Assembly: GCA_011051855.1 (NCBI GenBank) | Contig: DRKG01000102.1 | Coordinates: 1 to 8,301, forward strand | Length of the DNA: 8,301 nt | Direction: 5' to 3' | Source of the DNA: a bacterium | GTDB taxonomy: Bacteria > Planctomycetota > UBA1135 > UBA2386 | Shown here: positions 1-6,278 of the stretch, one piece after another | How the letters are laid out: each line of letters begins with the position of its first letter | Position numbering within the stretch: the first letter of the stretch is position 1 | The notes under the pieces: generated by a model | What the model was told of the DNA's origin: nothing | Databases searched by the model: none | The model's input: only the letters and a program-made list of their open reading frames with translations | Position numbers and translations under genes: made by a program

Positions 1-1342
1 CCACGTGGCAGGTCGCGCACTTTCCGCGCGGCTCCGCCGCCAGCCGGGCCGCATTGGCTGGCGCAGCACGGACCGCGAAGGTGTCCTCGTGCGCGTCCGC
101 ATGGCAGCTCTCACATCGGTTGGGCGTCCCGTGGAACGTGCGCGCTCGCCCCTCCTCCTCGATCCGGTGGCAATCGGAACACGGCAGCTCCGCGTGCCGG
201 CCCGCCAAGGGCAACCGCGTCCGGGCGTGCATCTCGGCATCGAACGCGTGCGGCGCGAACTGGGTGCGTGCGTGGCAACTGATGCAGCCATCCTTCGCCA
301 ACGGCGCTGCGTCGAACTGGCCGTCGTGAGGGTCCGTATGGCACGCACCGCAGTCATCCGATTCTCGCCCAGGGTGCCGTTCGGCGAACGTAAGCCCCGA
401 CGGGTGACAATCGTCACAGGCCACCTGATGATGCGGTGCCGTCAGCGCAAACCCGGTATGGGCGTGGTGCGTCGGGTTGATCCGAAAGCTCGGTTGTTCG
501 AACCGCTCGTCGACCACCGGATGGCACACGACGCACCCTGCCACCGGCGGCAAACCCGACGCCCGCGCATTGCCGGCCGCGAACTGCTCCGTATGCGGCG
601 ACTCATGACAATCCCCGCACGCGCGCCCGGCCTGCATGCCGGACTGCAGTCGTTCGAGAGCGTGCTCCGTATCACCGGCGTGGCAAGTCCTGCATTCGGC
701 CTGCGCATGTGGACCGACGAGCTGTAGCCAGCGATCGTGGTTCGGAACCGCCCGGCTGGTGAAGACGTCCTGCGAGTGGCACGCGTCGCAGGCCAACTGC
801 ATCCGACCTTCGTGGGGGTCGTCGTGACAAGACGCGCAGTCGCGCGACAACCCCAGGAACCGCTTCGCGCCAGCCGGCAGGACCTCCGCGTCGGCGTGCT
901 CATGACACTCCGAGCACACGAGTTCCGTGTGCGCGCCCCCCAGTTCGAAGCCGATGATCCGGTGGTCGAAGTTCTGGGGGTCGGCCACGCCGGCCTGCGA
1001 GAACGCCAGCCGGTTGACCATGCGGAACTCCCCTCCGTGATGGTCGCTGTGGCAGGTCGCGCAGGCGCGCACACGCGCATCCGGCTGGATCCCGTGCAGG
1101 CCGCGATCTTCTTCCATCTGCGCGGCGATGTCGCCGTGGCATTCGAGGCACGCCGCTTGCATGTCGCCGAACCAACCGCCGTGGCACGAGGAGCACGCGT
1201 CCCCACCGGCCAGTTCCGGCAGTCGCGCGTGCACCACCGCCACCGGCCCGGGCGACTGCCGTTCGGCAACGGCCATCGTCGACACGATCACGAGCACGAC
1301 CGAAACGATCGCGACCAGCATGCCCCGAACGCGCACGCTCAC
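1..1342 (-). CDS. Exported multihaem cytochrome c (at least 15 haems), 3' end cut off by the window edge
   Basis: The minus-strand frame is open from a GTG at 1342-1340 to the left edge, giving 447 residues without a stop. The N-terminus has a Sec-type signal: basic VRVRG, a hydrophobic stretch at about residues 8-25, and a possible AVA/E cleavage site near residue 26. It could instead remain as a membrane anchor. Fifteen CXXCH covalent haem motifs start at residues 50, 65, 94, 143, 169, 185, 217, 242, 270, 309, 331, 353, 388, 410 and 442. Extra histidines fall at regular places (H-x4-CXXCH and CXXCH-x3-H) and could be distal ligands, suggesting mostly bis-His haems. GTG is chosen because GGAGGAG lies four bases upstream, the signal follows directly, and the GTGA overlap with the flavoprotein stop suggests translational coupling. 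Role inferred: periplasmic or surface electron carrier fed by, or feeding, the membrane flavoprotein. The specific family and the terminal acceptor are unknown. Confidence 0.93.
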   Translation of the reverse strand, partial: MSVRVRGMLVAIVSVVLVIVSTMAVAERQSPGPVAVVHARLPELAGGDACSSCHGGWFGDMQAACLECHGDIAAQMEEDRGLHGIQPDARVRACATCHSDHHGGEFRMVNRLAFSQAGVADPQNFDHRIIGFELGGAHTELVCSECHEHADAEVLPAGAKRFLGLSRDCASCHDDPHEGRMQLACDACHSQDVFTSRAVPNHDRWLQLVGPHAQAECRTCHAGDTEHALERLQSGMQAGRACGDCHESPHTEQFAAGNARASGLPPVAGCVVCHPVVDERFEQPSFRINPTHHAHTGFALTAPHHQVACDDCHPSGLTFAERHPGRESDDCGACHTDPHDGQFDAAPLAKDGCISCHARTQFAPHAFDAEMHARTRLPLAGRHAELPCSDCHRIEEEGRARTFHGTPNRCESCHADAHEDTFAVRAAPANAARLAAEPRGKCATCHV

Positions 1343-3588
1343 CCAGCTCCTCCCACGGTGAAGACCCCGGCGGCTTCGAAGGCACCGTGCAAGGCGGCAA
1401 CGGCCACGTGCACCGCGATCAGCAAGACCACCAGCAGAGCCAGCCAGCGGTGCAGCCAGCGCCACGTTCCCAACAATGCGCGCAAGTCCTCGAGGTGTGC
1501 GACGGCGATGGCAGTGCCATGTGCCATGCGACACTGGTGCAGTTCGCGCGCCAGCTCCTCGACTCCCGCTCCGTGCTGCACCGCCAGCTTGCGGATGCGC
1601 CGACGGGTGCGCCAAAGATCCCACTGCAAGCCGATGAGGGCGAGTACTCGGCCGGTGAAGGTCCCTTGCCACTGCCGGCGCTCGATCATGGCCATCGTTT
1701 CGGACCGTGCCGCCACCGCGAACGCGCCGCCATCCTGGCGCCGACGCATGCCGTGCCATTCGGCGCGCAGATCATCGAGTTGACGTTCGCGTCCGTTGGC
1801 CGCCCGCGGCAACCACGCGTAGAACCACCGGCCGATGGCTCCCGTCCCCAACAACACGACGAGCCCCCAGAAGGCGTAGCCGCCGGGTGTGCCGCGCGGC
1901 GACATGGCCGCATGCAGCATCGCCAGCAACACGGCGAGCACACCCGTCGTGACGTGCATGTTCATCCACGTCGAGAGCTGCCCGAAGCGCACGCCGAGCC
2001 ACTGCTGCCGACGCAGCAGATAGGCCAGGTTGGCGACCACCGCCGCCGACGCACACAGACCGAACCACAGACCGAGGCTCCGGTCCGGCCGCAGCAGCGC
2101 GTGCGCCGGATCGCCGGCACGCATGGCAGCCGGCTGGAAGTAGTAGCTGCCGTGCCACAGGATGAAGGCGGTCGTCAGCACTGCAATCAGGAGTGCAACA
2201 CCAAGCGCCCACAGCAAGCTGGAGCGGGGGGTTTCGTCCGGCGTTTGCGGCGCCACCGCTGCCCGCAGATGTGGATCGAAGGACACCCCGCTCGCTTCGA
2301 GCTGGGCGAAAGGGGGCACGCCACCGGCCAACACGAACACGTGCTGGCAGCGCAGTTGCACGGCGACACCACCGCCTTCGCCGCTGTGCGTCACCTCGAC
2401 GTGGTCGGCACCGATGGCAGCCACCTCGGCCGACGTCATCACCGCCAGTTCGCCGTTCGCACGCGCCGCCGCGAGCCGCTGCCGGTTCTTGCTGCGCAAT
2501 CGGAAGAACTCGGCCTTGCGATACACGAGCGTCACCTCGGTCGCCGGCTGCTCGGCCAGCGCCAATGCCGCCTCGACCGCGCTATCACCACCGCCGACCA
2601 CCACGCACGACCTTCCCCGATAGCGAGCGGCATCCTGCAGGCCGTAGGCCACATGGGGTTGATCCTCGCCGGGAACGCCGAGGCGGCGCGGACTCCCGCG
2701 GCGACCGACCGCCAGCACGACGTTGCGCGCGCGCACCGGCTTGCCGTCGGTGTGCACGGTCATCGTGCCATCTGCGTGGTGCTCGATCCGCTCGAACGTG
2801 ACCCCGCCGACGAACGGTAGATCGTGCTCCTCCGCCAGTTCCTGCCACAGCTCGACCAGTTCCTCCTTTTGGTATTCCCGGCGTTCGAGCCGACCGTAGA
2901 TCGGCAGCGTGACTTCGTCGGTCAGCACCAACTTGCGCCGCGGGTAGCGGGCGACGGTACCACCGACCGCCGTTTCCTGATCGAGCAACACGAACCGCAG
3001 ACCGTGTTCGCGGCACGCCAGCGCACAGGCCAAGCCACCGGGCCCGGCACCCACGATCGCGACGTCCAGCACCGCCCCCCGAGATGTTCCACGCTGGTGG
3101 TTCGCGGCCAGATACCGCCCCACGCGCGCACCCTGACTGCTCGCCGTGCGAATCAAGGCGCGTCCCGTGATCTCGCCGACGAGGTAGACGCCATCGGTGC
3201 CGATGGCCTGCAGGTTCTCGTCGAGCGCCGGCACGTCCGCGCGTTCCCGGCAGCCCGCCGCCGTCAGGCTCACGGCGGACGCCGGGCATTCGGTCACGCA
3301 CCGCGCATGGCCGACGCAGCCGGCGGGATTCACCACCGCGGCCTGGCCGTGCACCATCTGCAGCACGCCCTCCTCGGGACACTCGCGCACGCAGGTGCCG
3401 CACCCGAGGCATTTCGCCAGGTCGATAACCGGGAGCTGGGCCGCCGCGACGTCACCGCCGGCACTCGCGATGTCGGCTCGCTCGATTACCGCCGCCCGCT
3501 GGCGCCGGAGCTCTGCCTGCCGCTGCCAGACGGCCGCGAACACCAACGCGAGCGCCGCGATCAGCAGAACCAGTAGGGTCGAGGTCAT
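1339..3588 (-). CDS. Membrane-bound ferredoxin / FAD-NAD(P) oxidoreductase fused to a dihaem cytochrome b-like domain
   Basis: 749 residues. An N-terminal membrane helix (about 4-21) is followed by basic residues. Next is a 2[4Fe-4S] ferredoxin domain: C60, C63, C66, C70-P, then C91, H94, C97, C101-P. Residues 132-160 resemble the FAD-binding segment that usually ends thioredoxin-reductase-like proteins (GVYLVGEITG). The FAD Rossmann motif GAGPGG is at 180-185, with a YPRRK segment at 215-219. The NAD(P) Rossmann motif GGGDSA is at 332-337. No CXXC redox pair sits between them, so it is not a classical thioredoxin reductase and is closer to YpdA-like proteins. Five C-terminal helices (about 457-478, 505-526, 541-562, 570-593, 711-734) include H545/H559 and H713/H727, each pair 14 residues apart, as expected for two stacked haems b. 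Inferred role: NAD(P)H-linked electron transfer across the inner membrane to the adjacent cytochrome c. The ATG at 3588 has only a weak RBS. The reaction and direction are not proven. Confidence 0.9.
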   Translation of the reverse strand: MTSTLLVLLIAALALVFAAVWQRQAELRRQRAAVIERADIASAGGDVAAAQLPVIDLAKCLGCGTCVRECPEEGVLQMVHGQAAVVNPAGCVGHARCVTECPASAVSLTAAGCRERADVPALDENLQAIGTDGVYLVGEITGRALIRTASSQGARVGRYLAANHQRGTSRGAVLDVAIVGAGPGGLACALACREHGLRFVLLDQETAVGGTVARYPRRKLVLTDEVTLPIYGRLERREYQKEELVELWQELAEEHDLPFVGGVTFERIEHHADGTMTVHTDGKPVRARNVVLAVGRRGSPRRLGVPGEDQPHVAYGLQDAARYRGRSCVVVGGGDSAVEAALALAEQPATEVTLVYRKAEFFRLRSKNRQRLAAARANGELAVMTSAEVAAIGADHVEVTHSGEGGGVAVQLRCQHVFVLAGGVPPFAQLEASGVSFDPHLRAAVAPQTPDETPRSSLLWALGVALLIAVLTTAFILWHGSYYFQPAAMRAGDPAHALLRPDRSLGLWFGLCASAAVVANLAYLLRRQQWLGVRFGQLSTWMNMHVTTGVLAVLLAMLHAAMSPRGTPGGYAFWGLVVLLGTGAIGRWFYAWLPRAANGRERQLDDLRAEWHGMRRRQDGGAFAVAARSETMAMIERRQWQGTFTGRVLALIGLQWDLWRTRRRIRKLAVQHGAGVEELARELHQCRMAHGTAIAVAHLEDLRALLGTWRWLHRWLALLVVLLIAVHVAVAALHGAFEAAGVFTVGGAG
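1347..1353 (-). promoter_or_regulatory. Ribosome binding site deciding the cytochrome start
   Basis: Read on the minus strand this is GGAGGAG, four bases before the GTG at 1342. It lies inside the last codons of the upstream flavoprotein gene. It supports the GTG that overlaps the TGA stop over later in-frame candidates (a GTG two codons on, an ATG seven codons on), which have no comparable site. Confidence 0.75.
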
Positions 3589-3632
3589 GCGCCATCCCGC
3601 GGCCGACTGGCCGGCGGCCGGGAAACGATCTG

Positions 3633-4295
3633 CTACTTGCCCGGTGCCGCCACCGGCAACGAGGAAGGTTCGACATAGGCGCGGGCGGCGGCCATCGTCG
3701 ACTCCAGGTTGCGATCGAGTTCGAGCGCGTGCTTGGCGACCTCCTTGACCTCTTCCTGGATGTCGTCGATGGCGCCGGCGTTGAGGTCGTGCCCCAAGAA
3801 GAGCGCGTGATCCCGCAGGGACTGCACGAAGGCATCGAGTTGCTCCTGCGCCGGAACGGCCGCCTTCTTGATCGCCTCGAAGCGCTCCTTGTCGATCGCG
3901 AAGCGCACCTCGCCACGCCGCCGCAGACGCTCGGAGGCGATCTTCTCGAGCGCCTCGGCGCGCCCCGCGAGCACCGGTTCGCCGACCGCGAGCATCGGGC
4001 CGACGCTCTCACGGAAGCGCCTGGCGTTCTCCGCCGCGACGTCGATCGCCTGCACGAAACGCGCGTAGACGACCGGCGCCGGGTCGTTCGTGAAGCGGCC
4101 CGCGGCCAGCGCGTTGAGTCCCTCGAACGCGTCGGCGATCGCTTCGCGCGACCTCTCGGCCTCGATGTGCACCCGCTCGATCCACGCGTTCATCTCTTCC
4201 ACTTGGACCGGCGCCTTCTGGGCATCGGAGCCCATAGCGCACGCGGACAGCAGGAGGGCGAAGGCGAGAGAAGTGCGGTGCCGGCAGAGTTGCAT
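3633..4295 (-). CDS. DUF2959-like lipoprotein, mostly helical
   Basis: 220 residues from the ATG at 4295-4293. An in-frame ATG at 4343 exists, but the inner start is preferred: it puts basic R5-H6-R7 and a short hydrophobic run directly before the lipobox L16-S17-A18-C19, and GAGGA lies just upstream (though only three bases away). The residue after the cysteine is Ala rather than Asp, which in a Lol-type system favours the outer membrane. The mature part is charged and helical, likely coiled coil, with no catalytic motif visible. The segment at 160-176 (LRDHALFLGHDLNAGAI) matches my memory of the conserved LRDxVLxLxHxLNxxAI core of DUF2959 proteins, and the length fits that family. Its function is unknown. 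It is the first gene of the run leading into the flavoprotein (44-bp gap) and the cytochrome, so it may help organise or anchor that system at the envelope. The family call is from memory. Confidence 0.8.
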   Translation of the reverse strand: MQLCRHRTSLAFALLLSACAMGSDAQKAPVQVEEMNAWIERVHIEAERSREAIADAFEGLNALAAGRFTNDPAPVVYARFVQAIDVAAENARRFRESVGPMLAVGEPVLAGRAEALEKIASERLRRRGEVRFAIDKERFEAIKKAAVPAQEQLDAFVQSLRDHALFLGHDLNAGAIDDIQEEVKEVAKHALELDRNLESTMAAARAYVEPSSLPVAAPGK

Positions 4296-4567
4296 TGGTC
4301 CTCGATTCTGTAGCGGTTCGACGGTGTCGCGCCACCCATTCATCGGCCGTGCGGCCGCTTCCGATTGCGCCGTGATGGCACCGCCTCAAACCGGGACTCC
4401 TCCGCACCGTAAGCGTCCCGACATTCGACAGTCGCGCCGGACATCCCGCCTGCGCCACCGGCAAGTCCGACGCCTCGCCGACACCATGACCTCGACCCCA
4501 CGAGCATTCCGGCCACACCGACGATCGGCGCGTGCGGGGGATGCCGGTTCATGAATAATCCGGCGCA
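4296..4567. promoter_or_regulatory. Divergent intergenic region between the electron-transfer operon and the two-component operon
   Basis: These 272 bases separate two divergent transcription units and must hold at least one promoter for each, unless the lipoprotein or kinase genes are read from elsewhere. I see no convincing TTGACA/TATAAT pair on either strand. Two inverted repeats stand out: CGGCCG-TG-CGGCCG at 4344-4357, and GCCGG-N12-CCGGC at 4543-4564, whose loop contains the palindrome TTCATGAA. Either could be an operator or an RNA hairpin. No credible small gene was found here. Confidence 0.45.
4543..4564. repeat. Short inverted repeat just upstream of the histidine kinase start
   Basis: GCCGG (4543-4547) and CCGGC (4560-4564) flank a 12-base AT-rich loop containing the perfect palindrome TTCATGAA (4548-4555). 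The AT-rich core is unusual in this GC-rich sequence. The repeat ends three bases before the GTG start at 4568, where one would expect a ribosome binding site, so it could be an operator or a translation-controlling hairpin. Five-base arms may also arise by chance. Confidence 0.3.
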
Positions 4568-5551
4568 GTGCTCCGTTCCTCCAGCAACCTGGTCTTCGCC
4601 GTGGTGCTGCTGCTGTCGTTCGCCTTGCTGATCTGGTGGACGTTGTTCTTGCTCGATGCCAGCGCAGAACTGTCGGTCGCGGGCGAACGACTGGCCGCGG
4701 GAGACCTCGAAGGCGTGGCTCGCGCCCTCGGCGCCGGCGATGGTGACGAACTGGTGGCGCTCGGCCACCGCCGCCGGTGGATGTTCGTCAGCGAGGGCGC
4801 GTTCTTCATCCTGGTGCTGCTGGTCTGCGGCGGGCTCTACCTGGCGTCGGTGCGGCGTGAACGCCGCCTGCAGTTGAACCAGGACCGCTTCCTCGCGGCG
4901 GCGACCCACGAACTCAAGACTCCGCTGGCGACGATCTCGTTGCTGCTCGAGTCGCTGCACGCCGGTCGGGTGCCCGCCGAGAAGCGGGACCGCTATCTCG
5001 CCGACGGCCTGCTCGAAGCCGAACGGCTCGAACGCGGCCTGCACAACCTGCTGATCGCCGCCGGCCTGCGCAGCACCGGCACGATCGTGCACACGGAAGC
5101 CGGCGACCTGGTCGCCGACGTTCGTGCGGCGCTCGCCGCGCTGCAGGCGCGAGCCGACGCGGCTGACGTCCGCGTGACGTTGCACGGCGAAGCAACCTTG
5201 CCCGCGCGGCGCGACGCGGCAGCATGGCAGCTCGTGGTGCGCAACCTACTCGACAACGCGATCAAGTTCTCGCCGGCGGGCGCGACCGTCGAAGTGCACG
5301 TGCAACGCCGCGATGACCACGCCGAGTTGGTCGTGAAGGACCACGGACGGGGTCTCGACGCCGACGAACGCACGCACGCCTTCGAACCGTTCTGGCGCGG
5401 CGACGACCAGGCCACTGGCGGCACCGGCCTCGGCCTGCACCTCGTACAGGAAATGGTGCGCGCCCACGGTGGCAGCGTCAGCGCGCGCAGCGACGGCCGC
5501 GATCGGGGCGCCGAGTTCACCGTGCGGCTGCCGCTGGAGGGCGCGCGATGA
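4568..5551 (+). CDS. Sensor histidine kinase, HisKA/HATPase type, without a HAMP domain
   Basis: 327 residues. Two membrane helices (about 8-29 and 73-94) enclose a small extracytoplasmic loop of about 43 residues, so no large sensor domain is present. A short juxtamembrane segment leads straight into the HisKA dimerisation domain with the phospho-acceptor H114 in ATHELKTPL. The ATP-binding domain has an N box NLLDNAIKFS (N226, N230), G1 KDHGRGL (D258, G260), F box FEPFWR (272-277) and G2 GGTGLGL (284-290). All residues needed for autophosphorylation appear intact. The start is GTG at 4568: an in-frame TAA lies at 4556-4558 and no other start occurs between, although no clear Shine-Dalgarno is seen. 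Its stop overlaps the response-regulator ATG (ATGA), marking a cognate pair. It stands divergent from the cytochrome operon, which is a plausible target. The signal sensed is unknown. Confidence 0.95.
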   Translation: MLRSSSNLVFAVVLLLSFALLIWWTLFLLDASAELSVAGERLAAGDLEGVARALGAGDGDELVALGHRRRWMFVSEGAFFILVLLVCGGLYLASVRRERRLQLNQDRFLAAATHELKTPLATISLLLESLHAGRVPAEKRDRYLADGLLEAERLERGLHNLLIAAGLRSTGTIVHTEAGDLVADVRAALAALQARADAADVRVTLHGEATLPARRDAAAWQLVVRNLLDNAIKFSPAGATVEVHVQRRDDHAELVVKDHGRGLDADERTHAFEPFWRGDDQATGGTGLGLHLVQEMVRAHGGSVSARSDGRDRGAEFTVRLPLEGAR

Positions 5552-6234
5552 GCCGCTGGGTGCTGGTCGCCGAAGACGAACGCCAGCTCGGCGAGATGAT
5601 CTGCGACAACCTCACGCTCGAGTCCTACCACGCCGAACACGTGCTGACCGGGCCGCGCGCGCTCGAACGCATGGCCAAGGGGGGCATCGATCTCCTGATC
5701 CTCGACGTGATGCTGCCGGGCATGAACGGCTTCGACGTGCTGCAGCGACTGCGCGCGCGCGGAGATCGCACGCCGGTGCTGATCCTCAGCGCACGCGCGG
5801 ACGACCAGGACCGGATCAGGGGACTCGAACTGCAGGCCGACGACTACCTGACCAAGCCATTCAACCTGCGCGAACTGCTGTTGCGCGTCGACGCGCTGCT
5901 GCGCCGGCAACCCGCCCCGGCGGCGGGCGACGACGTGCTGGCGTTCGGCGGCAACCGGGTCGACTTCCGCGCGATGCGCGCCGTCACGCACAGCGGGGAC
6001 ACCGCCGAACTGACCGCAACCGAAACCAAGCTGCTCAAGTTGCTGTCCGGCCACGCCGGCACCGTGGTGTCGCGTCGCGTCGTCGTCGAGCACCTTTTCG
6101 GCAGCAACGCACCGACCACCACCCGCACCCTCGACAACGTCGTGCTGCGGCTCCGCAAACTGCTCGAACCCGACCAGGGCAGCCCCCGACACCTGCACAC
6201 CGTGCGCGGCGTCGGCTTCCGCTTCGAACTCTGA
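5548..6234 (+). CDS. OmpR-family response regulator (receiver plus winged helix)
   Basis: 228 residues. The receiver domain (about 1-118) has the acidic pair E9-D10, the phospho-acceptor D53 in LILDVMLPGMNG, S81 as the conserved Ser/Thr, and K103 in LTKPF, so phosphorylation chemistry is intact. The C-terminal winged-helix DNA-binding domain (about 130-228) shows the usual features: ELTATETKLLKLL at the start, a run rich in Arg and Thr with LDNVVLRLRKLLEP for the recognition helix, and the closing VRGVGFRFEL wing. GGAGG at 5536-5540, seven bases before the ATG, supports the start. The ATG overlaps the kinase stop. It is expected to accept phosphate from the preceding kinase and control transcription, perhaps of this operon and of the divergent cytochrome operon. 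The exact paralogue name cannot be assigned. Confidence 0.96.
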   Translation: MSRWVLVAEDERQLGEMICDNLTLESYHAEHVLTGPRALERMAKGGIDLLILDVMLPGMNGFDVLQRLRARGDRTPVLILSARADDQDRIRGLELQADDYLTKPFNLRELLLRVDALLRRQPAPAAGDDVLAFGGNRVDFRAMRAVTHSGDTAELTATETKLLKLLSGHAGTVVSRRVVVEHLFGSNAPTTTRTLDNVVLRLRKLLEPDQGSPRHLHTVRGVGFRFEL

Positions 6235-6278
6235 CCGGCAGCGAGGATGATCCCCCACCTGCCCCCCGCACTCCGCCG

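Noticed and set aside
5..1783. Long plus-strand open frames (240 and 348 codons) opposite the cytochrome
   Set aside because: They are antisense to a frame with 15 regularly spaced CXXCH motifs and a signal peptide. Their products are Arg/Ala/His-rich with no recognisable domain, as expected in GC-rich DNA.
1387..2820. Plus-strand open frame of 477 codons opposite the flavoprotein
   Set aside because: It is a low-complexity Gln/His/Arg/Pro-rich translation, fully antisense to clear ferredoxin, Rossmann and membrane domains.
1339..3588. Calling the flavoprotein a thioredoxin reductase (trxB)
   Set aside because: No CXXC redox-active pair lies between the two Rossmann motifs, and the protein is fused to ferredoxin and haem-type membrane domains.
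4296..4343. Lipoprotein start at the upstream ATG (4343)
   Set aside because: It would put 16 extra residues before a normal lipoprotein signal and move the lipobox Cys to position 35; the ATG at 4295 has a GAGGA just upstream.
4344..4357. CGGCCG-TG-CGGCCG as a transcription terminator or operator
   Set aside because: The loop is too short for a simple hairpin, no T-tract follows, and such GC palindromes are common by chance here. It is noted only within the intergenic entry.
5469..6278. N-terminal extension of the dehydrogenase frame back to 5469
   Set aside because: The frame stays open, but it overlaps the kinase end and the whole response regulator, and the translated part is Arg/Ala-rich without homology. 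The ATG at 6279 fits the family length.
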